64,000 nt of DNA from Candidatus Accumulibacter contiguus (GCF_012940005.1 NZ_SPMX01000010.1:62001-126000), one strand, 5' to 3'; numbered from the stretch's first letter, positions 49,169 to 60,364 are shown. Notes: generated by a model not told the origin, from the sequence alone. Program-made: numbers and translations.

Positions 49169-50092
49169 TCAGCGCCGGTGGTAGGGGCGCACCTCGAAGC
49201 GGAAGAGTTGCGGCAACTGGTCGTCGATGATGACTTTCACCCAGCCCATGACGGGGTAGCCAAAGGTCTCCAGGCGAGTGAAGTTGCTGATCGGCAGCTT
49301 TGTCTTCGGATGGCGCAGCGGCTGGTCGATGCGCTGCCAGTGCGTGTCGCCATGCACCAGCAGAACCTGACCAGGGAAAGCCAGGGTCTCCATGCGCAGG
49401 GTTTCCAGCAGATCCCGGTAGCCAGCGTGCGTCAGACCGGCCGCGTGGTGCTTGAAGCCCGGGTTGGCCTGCATGACGATGACGATGCCGGCGGCCTGTT
49501 CGCGCCGTGCAACGGCAAATCCCTGCTGGAGCCAGTCGATGAGCACGGGATTGCGCGCCAGATATTCGCCGCTGGGCGTGCTTCCCATGCCGAAGTGGTT
49601 GTTCGGACCGGGAACGTTGAGCGACAGGAAGAGCACCGGGCCAAGGCGCCAGCGCAGGTGCTCCGGGGTATTAGCCTGCTGTTCGACCGGCAGCGTCTGC
49701 CTTCCCAGCGATTGCGGTTCTGCGAAAAACAGCTCGCGCAGCTTCTGCAAGCGTTCGAGTGGGTCGAAGTGACCGGCCGGCAGTTGCCGGCAGTCGGTCC
49801 ATTCGTTGTCGCCAACGACGTAGAGCAGCGGCACCCGCGACGCAGCGAAGAGTGCGCGACGGTCGCGGAACAACTCGTCGCTGCAGATCGTCCGGCTATC
49901 CTTGAAATCGCCGGCATGGACGATCAAGCCGGGGTGCTCATCGGCGATGTCGTCGAGCATGCGCGGCAGTTCGCTGCGTTCGTAAGCGCTGTACGGGGTG
50001 TCGCCGATCACTGCGAAGCGCCAGGTTTCGGCGTGTACCGATCCGGCGAGCAACAGGCCAGCGAGCAGCGATGCGCAGGATCCTTGGATCAT
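49169..50092 (-). CDS. Secreted calcineurin-like metallophosphoesterase
   Basis: 307 residues from an ATG at 50092 that overlaps the mutS stop. Signal peptide SLLAGLLLAGSVHAETW. Metal-binding motifs of the calcineurin-like family are VIGDTPYS (Asp), HAGDFKDS (GD-x), YVVGDNEW (GDN) and LVHGDTHWQ (GDxHxx). Its substrate is unknown. The same frame stays open for 290 codons inside mutS, but the signal peptide fixes the start. Confidence 0.85.
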   Translation of the reverse strand: MIQGSCASLLAGLLLAGSVHAETWRFAVIGDTPYSAYERSELPRMLDDIADEHPGLIVHAGDFKDSRTICSDELFRDRRALFAASRVPLLYVVGDNEWTDCRQLPAGHFDPLERLQKLRELFFAEPQSLGRQTLPVEQQANTPEHLRWRLGPVLFLSLNVPGPNNHFGMGSTPSGEYLARNPVLIDWLQQGFAVARREQAAGIVIVMQANPGFKHHAAGLTHAGYRDLLETLRMETLAFPGQVLLVHGDTHWQRIDQPLRHPKTKLPISNFTRLETFGYPVMGWVKVIIDDQLPQLFRFEVRPYHRR

Positions 50093-52704
50093 CAAAGCAG
50101 GGATTTGAGTTCGTAGAGGGCGTCGAGCGCCTCGCGGGGGGTCAGTCGATCGGGATCGATCGAACGTAGCCGCTCGATGGCCGGCGGGGTGGGGTGCTCC
50201 TGCGCTTCCGCAGCATTGGCCAGTGCCGTGGCAAAGAGATCGGGTTGCAGGGGGTTGATCGAAGCCCGTTGCTCGAACTCGCGCAACTGTCGTCGGGCCG
50301 CTTTCAGCACCGCGGAGGGAATTCCCGCCAGCGCCGCGACCTGAATCCCGTAACTCTGGTTGGCCGGGCCTTCCTCGACGGCGTGCAGGAAGACGATGCG
50401 CTCGCCGTGCTCGATGGCGTCCAGATGCACATTGGCCAGATCCGGGTACTCGTTCGCCAACAGCGTCAGCTCGAAGTAGTGGGTCGCAAAAAGGGTCAGA
50501 CAGCGGTTTTTTTCGAGCAGATGGCGACAGATCGCGAAAGCCAGCGCCATGCCGTCGAAGGTCGAGGTACCGCGGCCGACTTCGTCCATCAGTACCAGGC
50601 TGTGTTCCGTGGCGTGATGCAGGATGGCTGCCGATTCGATCATTTCGACCATGAATGTCGAACGCCCGGCGGCAAGGTCGTCGGCAGCGCCGATGCGCGT
50701 GAAGATCTGGTCGAGCGGGCCGAGAACCGCGCGCGTTGCCGGCACGTAACTGCCGACATGCGCGAGCAGGGCGATCAGCGCGGTCTGGCGCATGTAGGTC
50801 GATTTGCCGCCCATGTTCGGGCCTGTGATCAGTAACAGCCGCCGCTCGTCGCCCAGGCGCGTATCGTTGGCAATGAAGCTTTCCCCGCCGCCGATCTGTT
50901 CTTCGACGACCGGGTGCCGACCGTCCTCGATCAGCAGTCCCGCCTCGGACGAAAACAAGGGTCGGCAATAGTTGCGCCTTTGCGCGGTATCGGCGAATCC
51001 GCTCAGGAGGTCGATGCCGGCGACCGCCTGGGCGATCTGCTGCAACTGCGGCAGATCATCCTGCAGGGTGGCGAGAAGGCCTTCGTAGAGCAGCTTTTCG
51101 CGCGCCAGGCCGCGCTCCTGCGCCGACAGGGCCTTGTCTTCGAAGGCCTTGAGCTCCGGTGTCAGGTAGCGCTCGGCGTTTTTCAGGGTCTGCCGGCGGC
51201 GATAATCGTCGGGCACCCTGGTGGCGTTGGCGTGGCTGACTTCGATGTAGAAGCCGTGCACGCGGTTGTACTCGACCTTCAGGTTGCCGATGCCCGTGCG
51301 CTCGCGTTCGCGCGCCTCGAGCTCAAGCAGAAAAGTGCCGCAGTGGTCGTTGAGGGCGCGCAGTTCGTCGAGATCGGCGTCGAAGCCCTTGGCAATGACG
51401 CCACCGTCGCGGATCAGGGCGGCCGGTTCGGGCAGGATGGCGCGACATAAGAGATCGAGGGCGGCATCCGGGGTGGCCAGTTGCGCATGCAATTCGGCGA
51501 GCAGTGGCGCTGCTGCCGCCGCGATCGAAAGCATTGCCGCCAGCGGCGCGCGCAGTTCGTGCAGGCGCTGCAGGCTGTCGCGCAGGCTTGACAGGTCGCG
51601 CGGCCGAGCGCTGCAGAGCGCGATCCGGCCGGCGATACGTTCGATGTCGGCAAAGCCGCGTAGCGCTTGCCGCAATGCATGCAGGGTACGGCCATCGTCG
51701 TCGAGCAGCATCGCAATTGCAGCGTGGCGGGCGGCCGGGATGGTCGGGTCACGCCAGGGGTGGTGCAGTGCATGCCGCAACAGACGCGCGCCCATTGCGG
51801 TGACGCAGTTGTCGAGCAGGCTGCACAGCGTTGGCGCCGGCTGGCCACGCAGGGTCTCGGTGAGTTCGAGATTGCGTCGCGTCGCCGTGTCGAGCCCGAG
51901 GAAGGTGGCATCGCGTTCGACGATCAGCGCCCGCAGGTGTGGCAGGGCACGCGTCTGGGTGGCCTTGGCATAGCGCAACAGTGCGCCGGCGGCGGCGATG
52001 GCCGGACGCAGGGCGTCGGCACCGAAACCGGCCAGCGAGCGGGTGGCGAAGTGCGTACAGAGTTCGCGGCGTGCGGCCTCGACGTCGAAATGCCAGTCGG
52101 GCTGGCGAGTCAGAGCCACCTCGGGAGTGAAAGTCAGTCCGAGGCTCTCCGGCACGATGATCTCGGCGGGACGGATACGATCCAGCGTGGCAGCGAGCTT
52201 GCTCGGTGCGACTTCACAGACGCGGAAATCGCCGCTCGCGAGGTTGATCCAGGCGAGGCCGGCAAATTGTTTGCTGGCGCACAAGGAAAGCAACAGCGTA
52301 TTGCGCTTCTCGTCGAGCAAGGCCGCGTCGGTCAGGGTGCCGGGGGTGACGATGCGTGCCACGGCGCGCTCGACCGGACCCTTGCTGGTCGCCGGGTCGC
52401 CGATCTGCTCGCAGATCACCACCGATTCGCCAAGTCTGACCAGCTTCGCCAGATACTGTTCGACGGCGTGGTAGGGTACCCCGGCCATTTTGATCGGCTG
52501 TCCGGCCGACTGACCGCGTGTCGTCAGCGTAATGTCCAGTAGCCGCGCTGCTTTTTCCGCGTCGTCGAAAAACAACTCGTAGAAATCGCCCATCCGGTAA
52601 AACAACAGGATGCCTGGATGCTCGGCCTTGATGCGCAGGTACTGCTGCATCATCGGCGTGTGCCCCGTTACATCGCCTTCTCTTGCGTCTTGATTTTTCG
52701 GCAT
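50092..52704 (-). CDS. mutS: DNA mismatch repair protein MutS
   Basis: 870 residues: mismatch-recognition domain ([15 protein letters not shown]), connector, lever and clamp domains, then the ATPase with Walker [17 protein letters not shown], Walker [26 protein letters not shown] and the HTH end. It is a full-length housekeeping gene. A metallophosphoesterase gene overlaps its stop. Confidence 0.96.
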   Translation of the reverse strand: MPKNQDAREGDVTGHTPMMQQYLRIKAEHPGILLFYRMGDFYELFFDDAEKAARLLDITLTTRGQSAGQPIKMAGVPYHAVEQYLAKLVRLGESVVICEQIGDPATSKGPVERAVARIVTPGTLTDAALLDEKRNTLLLSLCASKQFAGLAWINLASGDFRVCEVAPSKLAATLDRIRPAEIIVPESLGLTFTPEVALTRQPDWHFDVEAARRELCTHFATRSLAGFGADALRPAIAAAGALLRYAKATQTRALPHLRALIVERDATFLGLDTATRRNLELTETLRGQPAPTLCSLLDNCVTAMGARLLRHALHHPWRDPTIPAARHAAIAMLLDDDGRTLHALRQALRGFADIERIAGRIALCSARPRDLSSLRDSLQRLHELRAPLAAMLSIAAAAAPLLAELHAQLATPDAALDLLCRAILPEPAALIRDGGVIAKGFDADLDELRALNDHCGTFLLELEARERERTGIGNLKVEYNRVHGFYIEVSHANATRVPDDYRRRQTLKNAERYLTPELKAFEDKALSAQERGLAREKLLYEGLLATLQDDLPQLQQIAQAVAGIDLLSGFADTAQRRNYCRPLFSSEAGLLIEDGRHPVVEEQIGGGESFIANDTRLGDERRLLLITGPNMGGKSTYMRQTALIALLAHVGSYVPATRAVLGPLDQIFTRIGAADDLAAGRSTFMVEMIESAAILHHATEHSLVLMDEVGRGTSTFDGMALAFAICRHLLEKNRCLTLFATHYFELTLLANEYPDLANVHLDAIEHGERIVFLHAVEEGPANQSYGIQVAALAGIPSAVLKAARRQLREFEQRASINPLQPDLFATALANAAEAQEHPTPPAIERLRSIDPDRLTPREALDALYELKSLL

Positions 52705-52788
52705 ATTTCAGTCAAGCCGTTGATTTGTCTCGTAACATCGGTCATGTTGCCGATGCCTGAAGGTTCAACTACGTCCCACTATACCCAT

Positions 52789-53052
52789 CTATACTTCTTG
52801 GCTTTCCAGTTGCAGGTGTTCGATCTCGTCGTGGGCCGCGGCTTTATTCGCGACAAAGGCCTCGACTTTCACCGGGTCAATCGTTTCGTTGAGGTGGAGC
52901 GTGCCGAATTGGGCGAGCCGGCGGCTGAAAAAGTTTTCCTGAGACCAGCGGGCGAACAGAGTGGCGGCCAAAAGCCAGGCGCTCGACTGGTAATCGGTTT
53001 GATGGACTTCGCCGTGGCCGCGACGCAGTCGCCCGTGTGGGCAGCGAAGCCG
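52789..53052 (-). pseudogene. Decayed transposase fragment (C-terminal part)
   Basis: On the minus strand one frame reads HQTDYQSSAWLLAATLFARWSQENFF and ends HDEIEHLQLESQEV. The LFARWSQENFF stretch resembles the C-terminal region of a DDE transposase family in which RWxQENFF is followed by a helical tail. There is no start, the length is under 90 residues, and the mch gene begins just beyond it. Whether this is decay or coincidence cannot be settled without a search. Confidence 0.45.
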
Positions 53053-53059
53053 GTCGCAT

Positions 53060-54121
53060 CTACTCCCTTCTCGGCATCAGCACCGTATAGTCGAAGTCGA
53101 GCAGCACGCTCGGATCATAACGGCCATCGGTGGTCTGGTAGGGAAAATCCGCGCAGGGCTGGTCCTTGGTGGCGACGGTACGCAGCCGCAGTGCGCCGAT
53201 GTCCTTGCGTCCCGGCACGAGCAGTTGTTCGAGCACTTCCGACCAGGCGTAGACCGTGTCGCCGGCGAAAGCTGGCGTCACATGCCGGCCGCCGTTGATC
53301 GCCGCGATGCTGAAGGCATTGGCCAGCCCATTGTACGAAAGCGAGCGCGCCAGACTGATGATGTGGCCACCGTAGATGAGGCGGCGGCCGAAGCGCCCAG
53401 CAGCCCGTTCGGCCTGCTGGTTGAAGTGCACGCGCGCGGTGTTCTGGTACAGGCGGGTGGCCATCATGTGTTCGCTTTCTTCGATGGTCATCCCGTCCAC
53501 ATGATCGATGCGTTCGCCGACCTGGTAGTCGTTCCAGAGGTCGGTGCTACCGGACAGGGCCGTGTCGTATTGCTCGATCCGGATCCCGGTCGGAACCAGC
53601 AGATCACTGGCGGCAATGGCAGCGGGCAGATCCGGAACGACGCTTTCCGGGGCAGGCGACGCCGGGTCGCGCTTGCGGACCATGACCCAGCGGCAGTAGT
53701 CGAGGGCGATCTGTCCGCGCTGATTGACCCCACACGAGCGCACATAGACGACACCGGTCTGGCCGTCGCTGTTTTCTTTGAGTCCGATCACGGTGGAATC
53801 GGCGCTGAGCGTATCGCCCGGATAGACCGGGTGGCCGAAACGGCCCGTCGCATAACCAAGGTTGGCGACGGCATTGATCGAGATGTCCGGCACGGTCCGG
53901 CCAAAAACCATGTTGAAGGCGAGAAAATCATCCACCGGCGCCCGCGGGAAGCCCAGGCTATGCGCGAAGGTGTCTGCCGAAGTGGTGGCGAAGCGCGAGC
54001 CGGTCAAGGCGGTATACAGCGCCACGTCGCCCTCGGTAATGGTACGTGGCGTGGCGTGTGCGATCGTCTGGCCGACGTAAAAATCTTCGAAAAAGTTGCC
54101 CAGTCTGGTCTTCTCGCTCAC
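53060..54121 (-). CDS. mch: Mesaconyl-C1-CoA hydratase (MaoC-type)
   Basis: 353 residues. Two hot-dog folds: an N-terminal half with FEDFYVGQTIAHATPRTITEGD and HPVYPGDTLSADSTVIGL, and a C-terminal half with YGGHIISLARSLSYNGLANAF and GGRHVTPAFAGDTVYAWSE. It interconverts mesaconyl-C1-CoA and (2R,3S)-beta-methylmalyl-CoA. It is the last gene of the mch-mcl-mct-smt set on this strand, 33 bases after mcl. The family also occurs in the ethylmalonyl-CoA pathway. Confidence 0.88.
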   Translation of the reverse strand: MSEKTRLGNFFEDFYVGQTIAHATPRTITEGDVALYTALTGSRFATTSADTFAHSLGFPRAPVDDFLAFNMVFGRTVPDISINAVANLGYATGRFGHPVYPGDTLSADSTVIGLKENSDGQTGVVYVRSCGVNQRGQIALDYCRWVMVRKRDPASPAPESVVPDLPAAIAASDLLVPTGIRIEQYDTALSGSTDLWNDYQVGERIDHVDGMTIEESEHMMATRLYQNTARVHFNQQAERAAGRFGRRLIYGGHIISLARSLSYNGLANAFSIAAINGGRHVTPAFAGDTVYAWSEVLEQLLVPGRKDIGALRLRTVATKDQPCADFPYQTTDGRYDPSVLLDFDYTVLMPRRE

Positions 54122-54154
54122 GGTATTTTCTCCCCGAGGTATTGAGTCAATGCC

Positions 54155-55210
54155 TTACAGTCCATAAGCGGCGGCTAGCTCCGGATCGCGCCTGGCCACC
54201 AGCCGTGCCAGATCGACGATCACCCGCGCCTGCTTCCAGGTTGCATCATCCTGCATCTTGCCGTCGATCGTCGCCACGCCGCTGCCATCGGGCATCGCTT
54301 CGAGAATGCGCTTGGCAAACAGCACTTCCTTGACGTCGGGACTGAAGACGCGCTTGGCGATGGCGATCTGGTTCGGTGCCAGCGACCAGGCACCCGAGCA
54401 ACCCATCAGGAAGGCATTGCGGAACTGCGCCTCGCAGGCGGCTTCGTCCTTGAGATCGCCGAAGGGACCGTAGAACGAGTGCAGACCGTGCGCCACTGCT
54501 GCATCGACCATGCGCGCAACAGTGTAATGCCAGAGATCCTGCTGGAAGAAGGCGCGCGCATTCTGCCCGGTTTCCTGACCGGGTTCGGGGTCGGCGAGGA
54601 CACCGTAGCCGGGATGGCCGCCACCGACGCGGGTGGTCTTCATGCCGCGTGAGGCGGCCAGGTCGGCCGGGCCAAGGCTCAGGCCATGCATGCGCGGACT
54701 GGCGCCACAGATGGCCTCGACGTTGGTCACCCCCTGCGCGGTTTCGAGCAGGGCATGCAGCAGAATCGGTTTCCTGATCGCGTACTTGGCTTCGAGCAGC
54801 GCAACGTACTGGTCGACGAAATGAATGTCCCACGGCCCCTCGACCTTGGGAATCATGATCACATCGAGCTGGTTGCCGACATGTCGAATGATCTGTTCGA
54901 GGTCGTCGAGTATCCACGGGCTGTTCAAGGCGTTGACACGCACCCACATCGCGGTGTCACCGAAGTCGTTTTTCGACAGCAGGTCGATGAAACCGGCACG
55001 CGCCGCGTCCTTGGCTTCGATGGGAATGGCGTCCTCGAGGTTGCCGCACATCACGTCACACTGCCTCGCGGTTTCAGGCGCCTTGGCGCGAATCTTGTCG
55101 ATGTGCGGCGGAAAGAAATGGATCATCCGTTCCGGCCGCACCGGCAGTTCACGCAGAGGCTGTGGCGCACCGATGGCGAGTGGCTTGTAGAAATGAACGG
55201 GTAGCTTCAT
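54155..55210 (-). CDS. mcl: Malyl-CoA/beta-methylmalyl-CoA/citramalyl-CoA lyase
   Basis: 351 residues of the HpcH/CitE superfamily, starting [21 protein letters not shown]. It shows the TIM-barrel metal and CoA features: [55 protein letters not shown], then [27 protein letters not shown]. This fits the trifunctional lyase of the 3-hydroxypropionate bicycle, which makes beta-methylmalyl-CoA from propionyl-CoA and glyoxylate and cleaves (S)-citramalyl-CoA to acetyl-CoA and pyruvate. Adjacent mch and mct support that role. Confidence 0.88.
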   Translation of the reverse strand: MKLPVHFYKPLAIGAPQPLRELPVRPERMIHFFPPHIDKIRAKAPETARQCDVMCGNLEDAIPIEAKDAARAGFIDLLSKNDFGDTAMWVRVNALNSPWILDDLEQIIRHVGNQLDVIMIPKVEGPWDIHFVDQYVALLEAKYAIRKPILLHALLETAQGVTNVEAICGASPRMHGLSLGPADLAASRGMKTTRVGGGHPGYGVLADPEPGQETGQNARAFFQQDLWHYTVARMVDAAVAHGLHSFYGPFGDLKDEAACEAQFRNAFLMGCSGAWSLAPNQIAIAKRVFSPDVKEVLFAKRILEAMPDGSGVATIDGKMQDDATWKQARVIVDLARLVARRDPELAAAYGL

Positions 55211-55269
55211 GGCTTTTGTCCCTGGTGAAGAAAACGCTGATGGAACCGACTGCCTTGTCGGAGAGGATT

Positions 55270-56490
55270 TCAGTCTGGCCCGGCGACGACGCGCGCATCG
55301 TGCAGGCGGCCGACCTCGGCCTCGCTCAGGCCGAGAATTTCGAGCAGGATCTGGTCGGTGTGTTCGCCGAGGCGTGGCGCCGGCATCGCCGGCAGGCGGG
55401 GCACGCGGCCGAATTGGAGCGGCGTCGCGGGCATCAGGTAGGAGCCGATGCCCGCTTGTTCGGTCATCGTGAACAGCGGATTGTCGGTTGAGCAATCGGG
55501 GTCACAGGCAATGGTTTCCCGTACACTGCGATAGGGACCCCAACTAACGCGGTGGGCATTGAGGATGGCGGCGGCCTCGGCGAGCGTGCGCGCATGGAAC
55601 CACGGTTCGAGCAGCGCAGCAATCTGCTGCCGGGCACGGAAGCGATTACCCTCGTCTTCGAGGTCGAGACCCAGCCGGACGCCGAGCGCCGCGACGGCCT
55701 CCTGCAGGCCGGTGGCCTTGGTCAGGCACCGCCACTGCATGCTGGTGAGGCCGACGACCATCAGGCGCTTGCCGTCGAGCGTTGCGAAATCGCGGCCGAA
55801 AGCGCCGTAGAGATAGTTGCCCTGCCTTGGCCGGTCGGTGTCATTGACCATCACCTCGGCAAGCATGCCGAAATTGCCGAGCATTGCCAGTGCCACATCC
55901 TTCAACGCGAGACGAATCAGTTGCCCTTCGCCGCTCAGCCGCCGGTGTCTTTCGGCGGCGAGCAGGCCCAGGGCGATCATCTGGCCGCTGATGAAGTCCC
56001 AGGCGGGAAAGACATGGTTCACCACTTCCGGCGAGGTGTTTGGCCCGGTCATCAAGGGCAGGCCGAGCTGTGGGTTCAGTGTGTAATCGACTTCCGAGCT
56101 GCCGTCACGGCGTCCGGTCAGATTGACCATGATCAAATCCTGGCGCCGTGCCTGTAGCGTCTCGTAAGCGAGCCAGCCTTTGGCCGGAAAGTTGGTGCTG
56201 AACAGGCCGGCATCGTCTCCTGGTGCACAGATCAGTTGCGTCAGCAACTCCTGGCCACGCGGTTTGCGAAAGTCTACGGCAATCGAGCGCTTGCCCTTGT
56301 TCAGGCCCGCCCAGAACAGGCTGTGTTTGCCGTCGAGCGTCAGCGGCCAGCGGCGATGGTCGAGGCCGCCGCCGAGCGGGTCGAAACGGATGACATCCGC
56401 TCCGAGCTGGGCCAGGGTCATGCCACCCAGCGGTGCGGCGACAAAAGCCGAGCCTTCGACGACGCGCAAGCCCTTGAGGATTCCATCCAT
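55270..56490 (-). CDS. mct: Mesaconyl-CoA C1-C4 CoA transferase
   Basis: 406 residues from [13 protein letters not shown], a class III (CaiB/BaiF) CoA transferase. The N-terminal Rossmann part is [28 protein letters not shown], and the mid-region has [24 protein letters not shown] with an Asp in the usual catalytic position. Mct moves CoA within mesaconate from C1 to C4; this intramolecular transferase is characteristic of the 3-hydroxypropionate bicycle. A GTG 9 bases earlier is an alternative start. It lies 59 bases before the mcl start. Confidence 0.83.
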   Translation of the reverse strand: MDGILKGLRVVEGSAFVAAPLGGMTLAQLGADVIRFDPLGGGLDHRRWPLTLDGKHSLFWAGLNKGKRSIAVDFRKPRGQELLTQLICAPGDDAGLFSTNFPAKGWLAYETLQARRQDLIMVNLTGRRDGSSEVDYTLNPQLGLPLMTGPNTSPEVVNHVFPAWDFISGQMIALGLLAAERHRRLSGEGQLIRLALKDVALAMLGNFGMLAEVMVNDTDRPRQGNYLYGAFGRDFATLDGKRLMVVGLTSMQWRCLTKATGLQEAVAALGVRLGLDLEDEGNRFRARQQIAALLEPWFHARTLAEAAAILNAHRVSWGPYRSVRETIACDPDCSTDNPLFTMTEQAGIGSYLMPATPLQFGRVPRLPAMPAPRLGEHTDQILLEILGLSEAEVGRLHDARVVAGPD

Positions 56491-56514
56491 TTTCTTCACC
56501 AATTCTCTTGGTCT

Positions 56515-57744
56515 TCAGATCACGCGCTTCTTGCGCAGTTCGTTGATCTCGTCTGCGGCAAGGCCGAGCAGATCCGAGAGCACTTCGTCGGTATGTTGCC
56601 CGAGCCGTGGACCCAGGTGCTTGATGCGGCCCGGCGTGACCGACAGGCGTGGCAGCACCGAGGGAACGATGACCGTCTCGCCGATGTCCTGCTCGTCGAT
56701 GGCCACCAGATTGCGACGGGCGTGGAACTGCCGGTCGCCGAAAATGTCGGCAATGCTGTTCAAGGGGCCAGCCGGTGCGCCGGCAGCGAAGCAGCGGTTG
56801 AGAAGGTCATCGCGGTGCAGCGAACCGCACCAGTCACGGACGATTTCGTTCACATCATGGCGGTTTTCGAGGCGCGTCTTCTGATCGCCATAGACGTGTG
56901 CTGCGGCCAGTTCGGGTCGTCCCATGGCCATCGCCAGGCGCTCGAAAAGCTTGTCGGTGACGCATGAAATCGCCACCCACTTGCCGTCGTCCTTGGTCGG
57001 AAAATGGCCGTGCGGGCAGGCGAAGTCGTTATGGTTTGGCCCGTGCCGCTCGCGAATCCGACCGAACATGCCGTAGGCCGGTGCCAGTTCGTCGGTGCAG
57101 CGAAACACCGACTCGTACAGGGCGGCATCGATATATTGCCCCTGGCCGGTGCGCTCGCGGTGACGCAAGGCCATCAGAATGCCGATGCAACCGTAGAGTC
57201 CGGTCAGGTAATCGCCAAGGGTGGTCGACCCCGGCGTCACCGGAGTTCCCCTCGGCATGCCGGCGAGGAAGGCGATGCCGCCGACCGCGTGCGCGACCCG
57301 CGCAAAACCCGGTCGGTCGCGGTAAGGGCCGGTCTGGCCGTAACCGGTGACGCGCAGCATGATCAGGCCGGGATTGATCTCGCGCAGGACCTCCCAGCCG
57401 AGGCCCCATTTTTCGAGGGTGCCGGGCCGAAAGTTTTCGCACAGCACGTCCGACTTTTCGATCAGCTGCTTGAACAGTTCGACGCCTTCGGGCAGGTGCA
57501 GGTCGAGGGTCACCGATTTCTTGTTGCGTGCTTCGCTGAGCCAGGCGAGCGTATCCTTGCGCCTGCTCGGGGTTCCGAAATAACGCATCGGGTCGCCGCC
57601 GATCGGGTTTTCGACTTTCAATACCTCGGCGCCGAATTCACTCAGGATGGTGGCGCTGTAGGGTGCGGCGATGACCGTTGCGGCATCGATGACACGAATG
57701 CCCTCAAGTGGCAGCCGGGACCCGGCGGGATCAGTGGTGGTCAT
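56515..57744 (-). CDS. smtA: Class III CoA transferase, SmtA/SmtB type
   Basis: 409 residues. A family III transferase with [31 protein letters not shown] at the N-terminus and [20 protein letters not shown], in which the GDY Asp would be the acyl-enzyme residue. Neighbouring mct and mcl genes suggest succinyl-CoA:malate CoA transferase, which supplies malyl-CoA in the 3-hydroxypropionate bicycle. The paralogue is encoded at 57890-59233. Which of the two corresponds to SmtA cannot be decided here, so the symbol is tentative. Confidence 0.78.
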   Translation of the reverse strand: MTTTDPAGSRLPLEGIRVIDAATVIAAPYSATILSEFGAEVLKVENPIGGDPMRYFGTPSRRKDTLAWLSEARNKKSVTLDLHLPEGVELFKQLIEKSDVLCENFRPGTLEKWGLGWEVLREINPGLIMLRVTGYGQTGPYRDRPGFARVAHAVGGIAFLAGMPRGTPVTPGSTTLGDYLTGLYGCIGILMALRHRERTGQGQYIDAALYESVFRCTDELAPAYGMFGRIRERHGPNHNDFACPHGHFPTKDDGKWVAISCVTDKLFERLAMAMGRPELAAAHVYGDQKTRLENRHDVNEIVRDWCGSLHRDDLLNRCFAAGAPAGPLNSIADIFGDRQFHARRNLVAIDEQDIGETVIVPSVLPRLSVTPGRIKHLGPRLGQHTDEVLSDLLGLAADEINELRKKRVI

Positions 57745-57769
57745 GGGAATCCTCGCGAGGGCCCGTTGA

Positions 57770-57890
57770 TATGAAAGTCGCGCCAGCGACTCGGCAAGCT
57801 CCCCTCTCCACTCGCAGGAGAGGGGTTGGGAGAGAGGGAAACGGTCATGACTTTCATGATCGGGGGATGTCTGGAAAAGACATGACCGTT
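57770..57890 (+). repeat. Intergenic palindromic repeat, copy B
   Basis: The order of parts is as in copy A: TATGAAAGTCGCGCC lead-in, a CCCCTCTCC...GGAGAGGGG hairpin, then AACGGTCATGACTTTCATGATCGGGGG and ending GACATGACCGTT. The last base touches the stop codon of the upstream smt gene (57890), and the element fills most of the gap between the two smt genes. Confidence 0.8.
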
Positions 57891-59233
57891 CAGATGATCT
57901 TGTGTTGCCGTAGCCGCTTGATTTCCTGTGCCGAAATCCCGAGCAGCTCGCGCAGGACCTCATAGGTCGCGTTGCCGAGCGGTGGCCCGAGATTGGAAAT
58001 CCTGCCCGGCGTTTCGGACAGAGTCGGCACGACACCCGGAATCACGACTTCACCCAGACCCTCTTCCTGCAGACGGGCGAGGTTGCCGCGTGCCTGGAAA
58101 TGCTCGTCCTCGAAGATGTCGGCGATACTGTTGAGCTTGCCGATCGGCACTTCGCCGTCGATGCACCGCTTCATGACCTCGCTGCGAGGCATCGAGCCAA
58201 CCCATTCGATGACGATCCGGTTGACCTCGTCACGCGCTGCCAGGCGCTTGCGCTGATTGCCGTAGCAATCGGCAGCCGCGAGTTCCGCTTTGCCCATCAC
58301 CGCAGCGAAGCGTTCGAACATCTTGTCGGTGGTGCAGGCAATGGCGACCCATTTGTCGTCGATGGTGCGGAAGTGGCCATGCGGAACGGCGACGAAGCTG
58401 CCGGCGCCTTCGCGTTCGCGCACCTTGCCGAACAGACCGTACGCAGCGGCAATCTCATCCATCTGGCGGAACACCGCCTCGTAAATGCCGATGTCGATGA
58501 TCTGGCCCTGTCCGGTCGCCTCGCGGTGGCGCAGTGCCAGCAGGATGCCGATCGCGCCGTAGAGGCTGGACATGTAATCCCCCATCGGTGCGGTACCGGG
58601 AACCACCGGCGTTTCACCAGGGAAACCGGCGAGGTACGAGAGTCCGGCAAAACCATGCGCGATGTGCGCGAAACCCGAGCGTCTGCGATACGGGCCGGTC
58701 TGTCCGTAGCCCGAGACGCGCAGCATCACCAGGCCCGGGTTGGCCTTGCTCAACTCGTTCCAGCCGAGTCCCCATTCCTCCATCGTGCCGGGGCGGAAAT
58801 TCTCGATCAGTACATCCGACTTGGCGACCAGCTTCAGGAACAGATCGACACCTTCCTGTTGGCGCAGATCGAGGGTGACCGATTTCCGGTTGCGGCCTTC
58901 GCTGAGCCAGGCCAGCGTCGCATCGTGCCGCTTCGACGCGGTTCCGAAACGGCGCATCGGATCGCCGGCGATGGGGTGCTCGACTTTCAGAATCTCGGCG
59001 CCGAACTCGCCAAGAATCGACGCCGCATATGGACCGGCGAGAAAGGTGCCTACGTCGATGATGCGCAGGCCGCTCATCGGCAGCTTGTCGTTCTCTGTCG
59101 AGCGATCCTGATCCGCATCGTCCTGCTGCGACTGCTTGCTGGCGGAATGATCGCCTGTCGGTGTTCCCTCCGCGTTGCCCGCAAGTCCAGACCGCAGCGG
59201 TGCGGACTCCGTCGAAGCCGTTCCCTCTTTCAT
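57890..59233 (-). CDS. smtB: Class III CoA transferase, SmtA/SmtB type (paralogue with N-terminal extension)
   Basis: 447 residues. The transferase core starts at about residue 53 ([35 protein letters not shown]) and has [21 protein letters not shown] with the catalytic-type Asp. The first 52 residues are a low-complexity Ser/Thr/Gln/Asp-rich extension ([20 protein letters not shown]) that the paralogue lacks. SmtA and SmtB are thought to form a heteromeric succinyl-CoA:malate CoA transferase. The start ATG at 59233 is not fully certain; one nearer the core would be equally in frame. Confidence 0.76.
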   Translation of the reverse strand: MKEGTASTESAPLRSGLAGNAEGTPTGDHSASKQSQQDDADQDRSTENDKLPMSGLRIIDVGTFLAGPYAASILGEFGAEILKVEHPIAGDPMRRFGTASKRHDATLAWLSEGRNRKSVTLDLRQQEGVDLFLKLVAKSDVLIENFRPGTMEEWGLGWNELSKANPGLVMLRVSGYGQTGPYRRRSGFAHIAHGFAGLSYLAGFPGETPVVPGTAPMGDYMSSLYGAIGILLALRHREATGQGQIIDIGIYEAVFRQMDEIAAAYGLFGKVREREGAGSFVAVPHGHFRTIDDKWVAIACTTDKMFERFAAVMGKAELAAADCYGNQRKRLAARDEVNRIVIEWVGSMPRSEVMKRCIDGEVPIGKLNSIADIFEDEHFQARGNLARLQEEGLGEVVIPGVVPTLSETPGRISNLGPPLGNATYEVLRELLGISAQEIKRLRQHKII

Positions 59234-59459
59234 TGCTGTATCCCCAGACAAGCTCGCCGGAAAACCGCTCAAGGCCCTGACTCGAAACAGGCACGGCACC
59301 GACGCCAGCGGAACAGTATAGGAGCAAATCCGTTTCCCTGGCGCAAAGATCTGAGGATTGCCCTGAATTGGCACCTCGCATGTGCGTCAACTTGCGTTTG
59401 GCCGTATGCTGTGCGCTACTTGCAGGACCGTTCAAGGAAACCCGGAAAGGATGATTTGC

Positions 59460-60317
59460 ATGAGCGAAGTGACAGCAGACTACGCAGAGTGGATTGGCCG
59501 CCAGGAGACCACTGACGACGACCTGAGCCCGACAGCGGCGCTGGCAGCGGCAGCGATGCTCGATGACACGCAGACCGCTCTGGAGGCTGGGAGCGCACTG
59601 CCTCCGCTGTGGCACTGGTTCTATTTTCTGCCCAGGGCGCCGCAGGCCTTGCTCGACGTCGATGGACATCCACAGCGCGGTGGTTTCATGCCCCCGATCC
59701 CCTATCCAAGGCGGATGTTTGCCGGCGCGCGTATGCGCTTCCATCATCCGCTGCGGATCGGCCAGCCGGCACGACGTGTCGCGCTCATTCGCGATATCCG
59801 GCTGAAATCGGGCCGTTCCGGCACCCTGGCCTTTGTGTCGGTGCTCTACTGCTATTATCAGGATGGCCGACTGTGTGTCGAGGAAGAGCAGGACATTGTC
59901 TATCGCGAACCGGGGCCAGCGCTGGCGTGTCCGCGCGTACTCGACTGGCCGCCGTTACCGGCAAACGCCTGCGCACGCATCGTGACGCCAGACCCGAGAC
60001 TTCTGTTCCGCTTCTCTGCGCTGACTTTCAATGCGCACCGGATCCACTACGATCGTCCCTATGCGATCGAAGAAGAGGGCTATCCGGGCCTGGTGGTGCA
60101 CGGACCGCTGACCGCAGTGCTGCTGATGGAACTGCTTCGTCGGGAGGTGGCACGGCCGGTGCAGGAATTCAGCTTCCGGGGACTGGCGCCGCTCTTCGAC
60201 CTGGCACCGTTTCGGATCGTCTGCACCACGCTCAATGAAAGGCAATGCTCCCTTGAGGCACAAGCGCCCGATGGCGTAACGGCGATGAGCGCCAGTGTCG
60301 AGCTCGCGCCGCTTTAA
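59460..60317 (+). CDS. meh: Mesaconyl-C4-CoA hydratase
   Basis: 285 residues. It has a FAS1-type MaoC dehydratase pair: GGFMPPIPYPRRMFAGARMRFHHPLRIG and, after a linker, FRFSALTFNAHRIHYDRPYAIEEEGYPGLVVHGPLTAVLLM with the Asp-His hydratase site. It hydrates mesaconyl-C4-CoA to (S)-citramalyl-CoA. It is divergent from the smt gene at 57890-59233; the 226-base gap must hold both promoters. The stop codon is overlapped by repeat copy D. Its place next to mch, mcl and mct gives the complete half-cycle. Confidence 0.86.
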   Translation: MSEVTADYAEWIGRQETTDDDLSPTAALAAAAMLDDTQTALEAGSALPPLWHWFYFLPRAPQALLDVDGHPQRGGFMPPIPYPRRMFAGARMRFHHPLRIGQPARRVALIRDIRLKSGRSGTLAFVSVLYCYYQDGRLCVEEEQDIVYREPGPALACPRVLDWPPLPANACARIVTPDPRLLFRFSALTFNAHRIHYDRPYAIEEEGYPGLVVHGPLTAVLLMELLRREVARPVQEFSFRGLAPLFDLAPFRIVCTTLNERQCSLEAQAPDGVTAMSASVELAPL

Positions 60318-60364
60318 GGGTCATGACTTTTCCAGGCACTCGGTCGTGAAGGCCGTGACCGTTT
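60316..60364 (-). repeat. Intergenic palindromic repeat, copy D (short form)
   Basis: On the minus strand: AAACGGTCACGGCCTTCACG, then GGAAAAGTCATGACCCTT. The core is recognisable but the G-rich hairpin and lead-in are missing. It starts on the stop codon of meh (60315-60317). Confidence 0.65.
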
